A stretch of 64,000 nucleotides of DNA, taken from the NCBI GenBank assembly GCA_021234155.1, contig JAJEKV010000011.1:1674001-1738000 (forward strand). Direction: 5' to 3'. A program made the translations under genes and the position numbers. The notes under the pieces are model-generated. The model did not search any database. It saw only the letters and a program-made list of their open reading frames with translations, and was not told the origin of the DNA. This stretch comes from Isoetes taiwanensis. Lineage: Eukaryota > Streptophyta > Lycopodiopsida > Isoetales > Isoetaceae. Of the stretch, positions 12,132 through 22,722 are shown in pieces (position 1 is the first letter of the stretch; every line of letters starts with the position of its first letter).

Positions 12132-12374
12132 CATGTATATAAACATTGAGGTATACTTGTACAGTTTGACAGCATTCTTATTACTGCCACGGTTTTTCCC
12201 TCGAAAACCCTTCGGGGCGGGGGTTTTTTAACCCGGACAGTAATAAGTTTGCTGCGCTCCTTATGGGTCCCATAGGTCGATTGGCCTCAGTGGACGATAA
12301 AAAATCATTCTCATTCTCATTCTCATTCTCATTTTTACATCCATATCAAATCCTCATAGAACCCCTTATTATTG

Positions 12375-12802
12375 TTTTTTTTCTTTTTTGAAGGATGACA
12401 AACTGTTATTCAATATTCCAAAAGAAGTACAGACATAGATGCAGAGACAGGAATAAAATCTCAGCAGACAAAGATAATCCACTGAGTGCAGCCACCTGTC
12501 TATGCATGAGATAAGATACCCAAATATTCCTCAAAAATCAAATGTTTTTTCTCAGGAGCAAGCTGAGAACATAGGTATGGCTTCACCAATCTGTCTTGCG
12601 CCTCGTGAAGAAGTTGGTCGACACTAATTGATAAGCCTTTGAAGATACACATTCGCCTTCTTTTCCAAATAGACCACAACAACCAGCCTGAAGCTAAGTG
12701 GAAAGCCTGTTGCTTCAAGTTGTTCCAAGTGGAAGGATAAATGGCGAGAAGCACCTGCTGGCTAGTCAAGACCACATGGAAGAGAGATAGTAACCATGAC
12801 CA
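12375..12802 (-). mobile_element. 5'-truncated L1-like LINE with 15-bp target duplication
   Basis: Minus-strand insertion flanked by AACCCCTTATTATTG (12360-12374) and AACCCCTTGTTATTG (12803-12817), a 15-bp duplication with one mismatch. The A-rich tail appears on the plus strand as a T run at 12375-12389. The remaining coding part (12500-12775) is the L1 ORF2 C-terminus with the FHLASGWLLWSIWKRR motif, homologous to the fragment at 2705-2923. Its frame is open over 91 codons, so it is younger than LINE A. Confidence 0.85.
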
Positions 12803-12817
12803 AACCCCTTGTTATTG

Positions 12818-13828
12818 TGATACATATTTATGTTTTAATTTGTGTTGATGTATCCACACGTAGAGAGATATTATGGCATAGATAATGCCATGGCTTAAGA
12901 ACATTAGTGTAACAAAAATTTCGAGAGTTTACATAGAGAAAGAGAGGAGAAAAAGCAAGGAAGTCGTTCAATTTCTGGACTGGAACCATCGATCCTGGAA
13001 GATGATGAATCGATGATGTATTAGAAGAATCTCTGAAGTTTGCTCGTTGCTGAGAGCATTATCTGTATCAAAGATATAGCAAAAGAGTAGCGAAGGGAAG
13101 ACCAAATATTGAGAGAGAGGGAGAATAATTTGTGCCAATCAAATGTTATTAGTAGGTAACAACACTTCAATTGACAACTAAGATTAGATCCCAGCCTGTA
13201 AACCTAAGAACCAGGGCATTAAGGAAATATTAGAACTGCATGTTAGCAAAGGTCAATCCTCGTCATCACCTTGTTGTATATAGGCCAAGAAAGGGGAAGA
13301 CATATTTCTACAATCCATGAACAATACTCCAACATGTATTAAGATATTTCTTAAGCATGTTTAATATATCTTATCTACCTATTTGAGAACGTTCTCCACA
13401 TTCTTACGTGCACACGAGGTCAACTGCGGGGCATCTAGAAGAGTATGATGAAAGTTTCGCAGGAAGAACACAGGGGTTTGACATAGTATGCCTCTTGGAG
13501 ATATTTTGTTTGTTGATCGAGCAAGTGTGCAGGAGCGGCCGAGGCGGCCGGAAGTCGCGAATTCAACGTAGTTCAATGGTATAGCCATGTTCAATATACA
13601 ACAATGTACAAAATACTATATAATGGTCAAGTGGAGAGGTGTGTGGGAGCCCCCACATTACATTCACCACGCGCCTCAAAGACCTTAGCATTATGACACC
13701 TAGCACTTATTTTTGTAACATTTATAACGATTTTGTATTATTAGGACTTTGTCTAAATGGTGGGGGATATTTCTGGCGGGTCCCTTGCTCCCGAGTCTAG
13801 CACACGCCCCTCGTGCTATAAGATGCTG
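12818..13828. other. Intergenic, upstream of the ERF gene
   Basis: No coding region is supported. A GC-rich patch with GGCCG repeats lies at about 13534-13550. Confidence 0.55.
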
Positions 13829-13852
13829 CCATGTGGACATCGCCACGTGGAC
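13829..13852 (+). promoter_or_regulatory. Paired G-box/ABRE-like motif upstream of the ERF gene
   Basis: CCATGTGGAC (13829-13838) and CCACGTGGAC (13843-13852) stand 14 bp apart. The second contains the palindromic CACGTG core bound by plant bZIP and bHLH factors. A TATA-like TTTATAAT follows near 13890, about 145 bases before the first ATG of the ERF gene, which suits a proximal promoter with abscisic-acid or stress input. Function is inferred from motif and position. Confidence 0.5.
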
Positions 13853-14035
13853 GATCTTTAGCCGTGGATATTTTCTGGTCTGTACTGCTTTATAATTTGA
13901 GGATAAGTAATGGAGTTTGGTGTTCATTCCGGCGCCTCAATCTAAGATCTGGCTTTCCTTGTCGTTCTGTTTGCTTCTTTTCTGATCCTTCCTTGTGTTT
14001 CATAGCGCCGGAGTGCTGTGATTTTTCATCCAAAA

Positions 14036-14961
14036 ATGTGTCGAGTTCATGAATCAATGGATTCTAATCCGGCCGGCTGCTGCCCTGTTCCAGTTTGTGC
14101 TAGCGACCCTTTTGCAAAGTTTGGAGTTTCTGCTGCCTATTCATCTATGTCTTTGCAGAGCATTTACTACGGTTCCATTAATTCAAGCATTCCGGCGGTC
14201 GAGAATGTATCAGGTAAGAAACAATACATTACAGTGTTTTTTTTTAGAATTTCTTCACATGTTCGATAGAGCCTGATTGCGGTTTCCTAACAGCATTTCA
14301 AAGCCAAAACGACGGGTTAGTCAATTTTGAGAGATATACAGCAAAATCGGATAGAAAAAAGGGGCGATTTATAGGAGTGAGACAACGGGGAACGGGAAAA
14401 TGGGTAGCAGAGATAAGAGACAGGGATAAGAAAACCAGGCTATGGCTGGGATCCTTCAACTCAGCGGAAGAGGCCGCCATAGCCTACGATCTGGAAGCTA
14501 GAAGGATCCGAGGAGCCAAAGCAAAGCTCAACTTTCCAAATGGAATTCCGGATCTGAGGCTGCTGCTCAGCGCAAGACAGACCTGCATCAGAACGAGACG
14601 CAGATGCAGAAAATCTTCGACCAAGAAGCCAAAGAAAGAAGAAAGCTCTGTAGAAGAAGCTACGGCGTCGGACGAATGCTCCAGTCCAGATTCGAGCGCC
14701 ATAACTTTTGTAAAGGAAGAAAGCGAAGATGGGTCCGTCGAAGATTCTGTGGAGGAGCTATGGAGAGATCCATCTGAAGAGGAGGATGTTCTTAACCATA
14801 TTTTGGGCCTTCTTTCCCAAGAAGAGCCTTCAGATGAGCAAAATTCTGATTTCCATATCTGGGACTTTGAGGATATCCCTTGTCTCTCTTCAAATTCCCT
14901 TCTCCAACCATATTCCGAGGTTTCCCCTCGTTTCTATGTAAACTACTTTGATAAAATATAA
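14036..14961 (+). CDS. AP2/ERF-family transcription factor, two exons
   Basis: Proposed coding sequence joins 14036-14213 and 14294-14961 (281 residues). The donor TCAG/GTAAGA and the acceptor TTTCCTAACAG bound an 80-bp intron that keeps the frame. An acceptor at 14247 would not keep it, and one at 14269 is a weaker alternative. The AP2 DNA-binding domain spans about residues 84-141, from RFIGVRQRG through [13 protein letters not shown] and [11 protein letters not shown] to KLNFP. Position 14 is Val (DREB-like) while position 19 is Asp (ERF-like), and the usual Pro-Trp after GVRQR is replaced by Gly-Thr, so subgroup assignment is unsure. A basic patch ([16 protein letters not shown]) may be a nuclear signal. 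The C-terminal third is acidic with an [11 protein letters not shown] and [11 protein letters not shown] segment, plausibly an activation region. ATG at 14057 is an alternative start. Domain and nuclear role are secure; exon 1 is probable. Confidence 0.85.
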
Positions 14962-16200
14962 CTTACAACCTTCATCTTCAAACTCTGTTTGTATTTGACA
15001 CAATTGCCTATTTTGCAATTTGACTTCCATTAGCATTGATTTCCTTGCATTTGAAGAGTTTATTCAAGTTAATTGTAATCTACAGTCATGAATTTCGTTT
15101 CGTACCTGTGAGTGCCAACCATTCTATGCATATCAGTTGCCCTAAGCGTTTTTTTTTTAATTAACTTCATTCCTTTAGTTTTACAGGACAGAAATTTCGA
15201 AATGAATGTTAACACTTGAAAGTTTTCTTTTGTGATAGTGGAATGCTGCTCCACATGTCTAGATCAATGCTCTTACTTGATAGTGTTTATGATGAACATG
15301 TGTACTACTAATGATTCCATGTATTCAGTGACAGGGAAATGCTGCTTCACATGTCTAGTAGATCAATGCTTTTGGTTCATAGTGTTTTATGATGAAAGTG
15401 TGTGGCATGATTAGCACTGCTACTAATCACTCCCAATATCTCTAACTTGCAGATGTTGCAACTCATAGAATTGAGCTCGCATGAGATCACTTTGATTTAA
15501 GTGAAAAGGTGAGGTGTAATACTCTGAAATGAAATTTCATTTCATAGCAGGATGGTCTTAAATCATAGATAATTCTGCAAACGCTTTGTATCTTCAATTT
15601 GGTGTATGTAATTGCTATATCATCACGATAGTTATTTGAATATGTTTGGGTATTTGTACTTTCTTATTCCGAATCATGATGTATGTAATTGCTGTATTGT
15701 CACCATAATTATTTGAATTTGTTTGGGTATTTAGTATTTTCTTATTCCGAATCCGATGCAGCAAATAAAAAAAGGCCAGAAGGAGCTCCTTGTTTTATTG
15801 CAGCATGAGAATAAGAACCTTTTCAGAGCAAGATAAACTAAGAGTTATGCATTTTGTGGATTTTTTTTGTTTTTAAATCCACGAAATACGTAACTTTGTG
15901 AATATCTATTACTTCTAACTATCCGAAGCAAAGGCACTGCTCAGATTCAAGCTGCTAAATAAAGTGAATATCGTTGTGTCTATTGTATTATTTGTTTTTC
16001 CTATATTCGTTTGTTGTCCTTTTTATAGGTTGGACCCATGTCAGCTCATCTATTACTCCTATACAAGCACAAGATCTTTATTTCAGGCTCTTCAGAAGCA
16101 ACAAAGAACCAAATATGCATGTTCTAAGAGTAGTGAGATTTTCATTTCTAAGACTGAAGATGAGCTGCAACAGGTATATAGTGCACTCTAAACGAGCTCT
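14962..16200. other. ERF 3' flank with short tandem duplications
   Basis: No further gene is supported. Two local duplications are visible: a unit of about 100 bp built on AATGCTGCTYCACATGTCTAG (about 15240 and 15340), and a unit of about 80 bp starting GTATGTAATTGCT (about 15604 and 15682). Confidence 0.55.
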
Positions 16201-16203
16201 TGT

Positions 16204-17741
16204 CGAGCACTGAGAGAGATTGGGCACTTCCAGCAGTGCACTAACCTATTGCTTAGAAGAGCTCCCCTTCAATATTGTTTTATATTGCTTACATTTAGAT
16301 CTCCATTTTACATTGCATTGTTCTATACTGCTAAGATACATCTCTTGTGATTGCGTGCTCTGAAATGAAATATTGCAAAATAAATGGGCAAACTGCATGA
16401 CAGCAATCAGAAGGCATTCAAGAGGGGCCAAGTGATTTGAGTAAATCGTATAGTGAAATCCAGACATGGGTGCTATTGTACATGCACTTCTGTAGAATAT
16501 GCATTAATCATATCTTACAGAATAGGTATTAAGTCTCTACAACTCCGTGCGTCAACAGTCGGATAAACTTCATTTTGCTTGAAGTGTTATAGTCATTACA
16601 TAATAGATTATATATGCTTTTAGATATTGTACAAAGCCTCATGACGAATTGATCTTTTAATATCTATGTGTGGTTTCTATTCTTTCTCTCCTTCTCAAAA
16701 AGTTTAAGTTTCTGCAGTTAAGTTGCTGTGGCAATGCAGTTGACGTTGTGCACCAAAGGATTGACAAAACCTAATGTTGAAATTGAAGATTGGGATTTGA
16801 TATTTGTCCACTCATACTGATGATATGGCAAGCAAGAATGGCAGGCGTTAATGACATGTGAGTCATTCATATGCTTCAAATCCCGCCTTCTAATTTGTTG
16901 CTGCTTGCAGTGTTGTGACATGTACTATGGAGAAGAAATTTTGTTTTAAGTATGTCATAGTCAATATTGTGGCAAAATGTAAGTTATTAGTGCCTTAGGG
17001 AAGATACATCAAAGATCAAATGGCCGATTATGTATTGCTGACCTAACTGATTTGTTATATATTGTGAAATATCAAGACAAAATGTAAAAAGGCACATCCA
17101 GCTGCTCATGGATGCATTAGCAGAATCTGACGGACTTCGTTGCATAGTTGCATTCATTTGTACCATATGAACAACAAACTTCATAATAGAAAATGATTTT
17201 GCAGGAGTTTAAAACTATCATGCTGAAGCTACTAACATTATCATGGGGCCCCTGACAAGGCCACGTTCACATGATTGTAAGCGACTGTCAACTGAAACTC
17301 GGAATTGTTGCAGGGAGGCTTCTCCATGGAGGTAAATCCTGAGCTTTTGCATGACAAACGTAGTGATATTGCCTGTATAGTAGAACACAATATACTAGAG
17401 ATATGAACGCTGCACTGAGCAGGTCAAGGTAAAGTATCAAATGCTATCCTGATAAATGTCATGTGGGAAAAAATTGAACACTCATAATGCAGAAAGGTTG
17501 TTTGGTGAAAGGATCGCAAAACTTAAGTCTCCATTGGTAATGTAACACCAATGCCAAAAAAGTTTCTATATATTAGGAAAGCTATGATAAATCCAGCCCG
17601 TGGTACATGCCTTGTTGTCAGCTTCTCTGCATCTTGGATATGTATGCTAGATAAAACATCCTAGAGCCCTGTGTTTTAAAAAATACATTTCCTTTCTAGC
17701 AATTTGATTGTGCAGCAGTTCGGGTTGCGGTGAGACAAAAG
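16204..17741 (+). pseudogene. Decayed intron-containing CENH3/H3-variant gene
   Basis: Segment 16204-16272 reads [20 protein letters not shown] followed by PLQ, the N-terminal helix of a histone H3 variant. HFQ-x-x-TNLL is closer to plant CENH3 than to canonical H3, which has RYQKSTELL, and it matches the histone fold at 60990-61259. Co-linear scraps follow, each bounded by splice-like signals: 17205-17216 (after TTTTGCAG) reads EFKT, as in H3 QDFKTDL; 17314-17331 (between TTGCAG and GTAAAT) contains GAGGCTTCT, as in LQEAS; 17716-17741 (between TGTGCAG and GTACTC) reads RVAVRQK, as in RVTVMQK. The first block is firm; the other three are weak alone but in the right order, strand and spacing. 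Stops and missing exons indicate a pseudogene. No H3 tail was found upstream. Confidence 0.6.
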
Positions 17742-19680
17742 GTACTCATCAAAGTCATTACTAAATACTAATTCACTTTAGCGGAGCTTCAGAGAGACAT
17801 TGGGTAGTAACTAAATTTTCATCGACTAGCAAAGAGATCACAATCTAAGTTCTAGAATGGTGGCATTAATTGTCAATGCAAAAGGAGCTCCGAGAAGCTG
17901 AAGTAAATTTTGAAGTCTGCTGCACTTATGCATAATCATGGGTAATCTATTTCAGGTGCCGTGGATCTAAGCTACTTGATTTGAATTCTAATGGCTCTTG
18001 CGTGTTAATGATGCTGTTTATTTGCATGCGATGTGCAGACAAATATGCTTTCGGCTTCAGTTCAATATAGGGGGCAAAAAATATACGACATGGATGGCAT
18101 TAGGACAAGATAGCGTGGATGGCATTAGGACAAGATAGCCTGCTGCTTCTTGACAGTATCTTTGGCATGCCAAGTTTGAGCATGCAGAAAGTAGGAGGAG
18201 AATTCTCTTAGAATGATATGGTTATTGGGTTGACGAAGTTTCTCCTCATCCTTCTTGCCTTTTGGGTAAGGATCTAATTGTGGAAAACTTGACCTTTACA
18301 TGCTTTACCATAAAATTTGAGCTCCTCCAGAGGTCTGGGGAGGCATATACCCCAAGTCTGGATAAAGCAACTCCAGTGGGTGTGGAAAACCTGAAGATGG
18401 CTATAAGGACTGCCTTGTTAGACAGGCAGTAAAACTAACAGCAGTTGAATGATAAGCTCTGTGGCACTTATTTCTCCACTCTCCCGCAATCAATCCTCCC
18501 TAATTGTTGCAACAGAAACCTAAGCAGACTTCATAATATACTCACTTAGTGCCACAGCACTTAGATTGTTAGATTGTGAGCTTTTCTTCCTAGTCGATAC
18601 GCACCTATGGGTATGTGTTTTATATAATTTCACAGCAATTGAATGATGAGCTATGAGCTCTGTGTCACTCATCTCACAACTCGCCAATGAATCCTTCCTA
18701 AGGTCCTTCTTGTTAATATGCTATTGACCCCAGTCTAATTGCTCCTCTGCTTAGGCGTGCAAGAAATTTCCAAAACTTCCCAAGCATCTTTCCAGAGATT
18801 ACATGGCCTCCAATCTCATGGAATGTGCATCTACAAGTACTTTAAAATATAAATCTTATCTTTTCCAATATCTGACTCCGCACATGCTACTAATCAAACA
18901 AGCTCAAATACACAGCTCTCTACGTTTACTAACTTCAGACCTCCTATCCTACTCTAGCAGCTTTACCCAGCGGAGCTACCCCATATTACCGATTCAAGAA
19001 GTGGCATCTTGATTTAGACTCCGTTATTCAACAAAGTTGCTTAGTGAACTTGGGTAAACACAGAAATCAATTTCACTCACATCTTCTATACCAGGGCCAG
19101 GATTACAGGGAAGATTGATACAGACATAGCAAGAACTTGATATGTTATGAATCTTGAAAGACATAAAAATATGTTCACTGAGAACAAAGCAACCATGAAG
19201 ATATAGCTGGACATGGCTGACATGACCATCAGCCTTTGAAAGGCGGCATATGAACACGAGAGCACCGATTTATTATGGTAGTAAACCTAAACAGAGCTTG
19301 CAATCTGCACTATCCTGTAACTATATTAACTGCAAATAACTGAGAAGCAGCCATGAGCAAGTAGTATGGTAAATACCTATTCAAAAGGGAAGAACTGTAC
19401 ATCCTTAACATGATGAATGAAAGGCTTATTTATATCGACAGCTTACCTGAACAGAGCTTCCAATCTGATACTCCTAGTAGTTTTCCAATCTGATACTGCT
19501 AGTTAAGATTAATTTGTAGGCCGGAGCCAGAGGCCAGCCTTCCAGAAATTTTCCTGGCTCCCGTGAGGAAGCCGAGGAAGGGGTTTGGAAATAGTTTTCA
19601 ACCAGCAATTGACGCGTCTCGGATAAACCTCACTAACTGCGTCATTGCCCCAAGCGCAAAGATGAGGAATGCTTGCAACA
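17742..19680. other. Intergenic with local duplications
   Basis: No gene is supported. A 26-bp unit, ATGGCATTAGGACAAGATAG plus flank, is tandemly repeated at about 18090-18138. A diverged duplication built on CAGTTGAATGATRAGCT...CTCTGTGKCACT occurs near 18440 and 18640. Short repeats of CCAATCTGATACT lie near 19460-19500. Confidence 0.5.
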
Positions 19681-19688
19681 TACCTCAC

Positions 19689-19694
19689 TATATA
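19689..19694 (+). promoter_or_regulatory. TATA box of the glycine-rich protein gene
   Basis: CTATATAC in a C-rich setting, 189 bases upstream of the ATG at 19878, with a CT-rich start-site-like stretch just downstream. An ABRE-like CACGTGGC lies at 19821-19828, inside the presumed 5' leader. Confidence 0.5.
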
Positions 19695-19877
19695 CTCCTT
19701 CTGCTACCCTTTACCCATCAGTAATGCCTGTGGGATATTCAAACGGACAAAATGGCAGAAAGCCGGATGAGAGACAGGATCTGCATCCACTGAGGAGCAA
19801 CATGCCATAAGCAAGACAGACACGTGGCACGCCAACACTACTACAAAAAGGAGAGGCTCTGCTGCTCAGTCAGCGCC

Positions 19878-20186
19878 ATGAAGACCTATTCAGTAGCTTT
19901 GATTTTGCTGGTAGCATTGATGGTAATTGTAAAAACAAATGCGCAGTTTGCTCCAATGCAACCTGAGGCTTTTGAAGAAGATCAATATCAACCTCAAGCT
20001 TTTGAAGAAGCCCAATATGGAGGTGGGGGTCGATATGGTCCATACAGAGGTCCGGGTGGATATGGTATAGGCCATGGATATGGTGGACATCGTGGTGGGT
20101 ATCACGGATACGAGACTAAAGTTGCTGCAAAGCTTGAAGCTGACCAATATGGTGGACATGGTCGAGTTGTTGGTGGATATGGTTGA
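19878..20186 (+). CDS. Secreted glycine-rich protein, with early in-frame stop
   Basis: The start ATG at 19878 opens a classic signal peptide: MKTY, a hydrophobic core SVALILLVALMVIV, and a cleavage site near KTNA/QF. The mature part has two QYQPQAFEE-like repeats, then Gly-Tyr-rich repeats (GGRYGPYRGPGGYG, GYGGHRGGYHGY), typical of plant cell-wall or extracellular glycine-rich proteins. The frame stops at TGA 20184-20186 after 102 residues, yet the same frame continues with perfect GGYGRGGYSRGGYDGYGG repeats to a TGA at 20331-20333. The stop sits where neighbouring repeats have CGA (GGTCGAGG), so it looks like a CpG C-to-T change. A possible donor, TATG/GTGAGT, lies near 20288. The gene may be a truncated allele or a recent pseudogene. 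Confidence 0.7.
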   Translation: MKTYSVALILLVALMVIVKTNAQFAPMQPEAFEEDQYQPQAFEEAQYGGGGRYGPYRGPGGYGIGHGYGGHRGGYHGYETKVAAKLEADQYGGHGRVVGGYG

Positions 20187-20404
20187 GGCTTTGGTGGATA
20201 TGGTCGAGGTGGCTACAGTCGAGGAGGATATGATGGTTATGGTGGTCAAGGTAGCTATGGTGGTGGATATGGCCGAGGTGGCTATGGTGAGTGGGACGTG
20301 GTTGGTAGACTTCTATGTAGTTGCCCACTATGAGGTGTATTATTTGAAGTTTTGTTAAAGTTGATATTTGAAATTTGAGTCGTTCCCATTTGAGATTTGA
20401 GGCC

Positions 20405-20793
20405 CTTTTTCCACAGCGGTCACAAAATATGGCTGTCATATACAATATACGATACCATTTATGACTCCAAGGCTACAAATGAGACACACAAATTTAAACT
20501 TGTTTTTCCACTGCATAGTAGTCGTAAAATATGACACCACTAAAATGCTAGTGGAAAACCATGAAAAAATAAGATATATTTTCAAATAAGACTAGGTGTC
20601 TTATATTTTATGGCGAGGGAAATCCCCCGGAATAAAATAAGCTCCATTTACAATCCAAGCCTATTCCGAACCTAAATAAGACATGTCTTATTTTAATAGT
20701 GGAAAAGTGATTTCCTTTTAGGACAATATAGGTGGCCAAACATGATTTGATAAAATATGTGACTTTTCGAAATACGACTACCATGGAAAAAGA
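20405..20793. mobile_element. Possible MITE with degenerate inverted ends
   Basis: The left end reads TTTTTCCACAGCGGTCAC and the right end, on the other strand, TTTTTCCATGGTAGTCGTA. A third related motif, TTTTTCCACTGCATAGTAGTC, is internal. A perfect 20-bp palindrome of AAATAAGACA and TGTCTTATTT lies at 20674-20693. No convincing target duplication was found, so this is tentative. Confidence 0.35.
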
Positions 20794-22390
20794 ATAAGTT
20801 ATGGTCAATTTTGGGGTTACTTTAAAATCCATCTAAAATCGATGATATATATTTGCACCAAACTCTTCCTTTAGGTTAATATATATGGCAATTGATTTGG
20901 GGGGGGACTAGCAAAAGCACACGTAAGGCAGGGGAGGCTAAATTTTGTTAGGCTTTTAGGTTTGGTGACATTAGGCTAAAGTTGAGATATGAATTGTTCA
21001 TCACTACAAGAAACATAGAACACATGTGATCAATTTAATTATATAAGACCATTGTTAATGTTCGTTAAGATTGACTTCAACAATTTTATATATGAAAGCA
21101 AGAATGTGTAAGTGAGTGTATTGAACAACACCATAATGCCACTACTTCCAAATACTGCAGCTGCTGAGGATTAGAAGGAATTGAAATAAAATCTTGAACA
21201 CAACAAAAGGAAAAGATGCTTTATCTTAAACAAACAAAAGAGAGAGAAGAAGAGATGCAACTCACTAAATTTTCCATTCATCTCCAAGATATTCAGTCAC
21301 AATTCCAGAATGAACATTAGACTTAGGCTAGTGCTCTGAAAATAAGTCCATTTGAAGAATATAGAACAAATATGCCTTTACTACACAACAGAGAAATATA
21401 TTTGAAATAAGGTAATCCTTGCACTTGTCACATAACAGCGTGATGGCTGATTATTTGGTCTCAAATTGTTGTAAGTAAGAAATAAGAATATGTAGTGGAT
21501 TTTTCGGACTTATTTACAGATGATAGATGGTTGCACATCAAGTTGATTCTGAAGCAGAAATGAACATCTCACAAGCTGACTTATTCCCATTTCTTGACAA
21601 TTGAATGCTCGCAATGAAATAGTCTTCTTCATGATGTTGGCATTGCGGGGTAGCAGCACAAACTCTACAATGAAGAAAGCCTCATCTAGAATATACATAA
21701 TGTGGTTCTGTTAGGGTATGTCATTTTTGTTCCCTGCCAGCAAGAGCTTTCCTTTGCATCAATACAAAGTCTTTGACATTCAGGAAAGAGGCAAAGTTAG
21801 GTATGTCACTTTCGTAAGTAGTTTCATGAACCATAACATTATAGGTCAACTTCTCAAAAGCATTCCTTCTGAGAACTTCCAAGTAAAGTCTGAGACCAGT
21901 AATATAGTCTTTAGGCTACCCTATTTCATCCAAAATAGATGCTGGTTCGAGAGTGCCCCTGCCTACAGTTTGACTTAACAGATAAATGCCAGTCATTTCA
22001 AACAAGCGTCTTTGGCTTTTCAACAAGTCTTCAACTTGGCCAGCTAATCATCCATTACAACTACTTCATATTTTGATGGTTTCTCTACATGAAATTTCAA
22101 ATATAACTTTGACATTTCAGAGGCTAACAATGTATTAAACTAATAATTTAAGATGTAACTAGTAACAACACATTTCAGCTAGAGAAATAAGATATGAGAT
22201 CTTTATGGCAGTTCACATAAATATCCTCACGAACAATTTGTGAAAGGCTAGAATTGCTTACCACGAGAACATCTAGACATCACTAGTTATGACCTGAGAA
22301 ATAACTTCATCATCTCATCTTTTGTAAATCTTGAAATGTGTCCATATATAGATACACTAATATCTAGAATATAAACAATCAAATAGGCAC
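20794..22390. other. Intergenic, no gene seen
   Basis: AT-rich single-copy-looking sequence. Open frames at 21510-21698 and 21718-21978 have no recognisable motif. Confidence 0.5.
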
Positions 22391-22722
22391 ATGTGTTTGA
22401 TTGGGTGCATGACTTATAAGCCTGAGCTAATAGAATGTGGAAGACAACTCATAACTTTCAAAAATATGCAATTGAATCAAAGCAGCAACTGACTTTGATT
22501 GACCATACAATATATCTTCTGTCTAACTCTATAATAATGTTCATGTGTTTTAATTGGTTGTATTACTTATAGAATAGAATAGAATAGAATAGTTTTTTAG
22601 CATGAGCTAATAGGACTGTGGAAGACAGCTCATAACTTTCAAAAATATGCAACTGAATCAAAGTAGAGCAACTGGCTTTGATTGACCATACAATATACCT
22701 TCTGTCTAACTCTGTAGTAATG
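22391..22722 (+). repeat. Two-copy tandem duplication with a (GAATA)n spacer
   Basis: The block CATGWGTTTKATTGG...GAGCTAATAG...CTCATAACTTTCAAAAATATGC...GACCATACAATATAYCTTCTGTC occurs twice in tandem at about 160-bp spacing. The second copy carries an internal GAATA pentamer run (22571-22594), the complement of the pentamer tail seen on LINEs B and C. Confidence 0.65.

Larger units (their letters stand above)
8411..12336 (+). mobile_element. Zinc-knuckle LINE (LINE A), degenerate, with (ATTCTC)n tail
   Basis: A 5'-truncated non-LTR retrotransposon. In order it holds the Ala/Pro-rich C-terminus of ORF1 (ends at the TAG at 8528-8530), an APE-type endonuclease region (from 8534, interrupted by a MITE), a decayed reverse transcriptase region (motif A near 10650-10690, PLSPTLF near 10850, YADD near 10960), a C-terminal domain with a CCHC-type knuckle (to 12131), a 3' UTR with two small stem-loops (12187-12236), and the motif GTGGACGATAAAA followed by a hexamer repeat (12307-12336). 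Many frameshifts mean it cannot be active. An L1 fragment inserted shortly after its tail. Confidence 0.85.

Noticed and set aside
14214-14247. Alternative 34-bp ERF intron ending at TTTTTTTTTAG
   Set aside because: It is too short for a plant intron and would not keep the frame between exon 1 and the AP2 exon.
18060-18117. Last exon of the decayed CENH3-like gene (DMDGIRTR before a stop)
   Set aside because: Faintly like the H3 C-terminus, but the words lie in a local 26-bp tandem duplication and the key Leu-Ala-Arg-Arg is missing.
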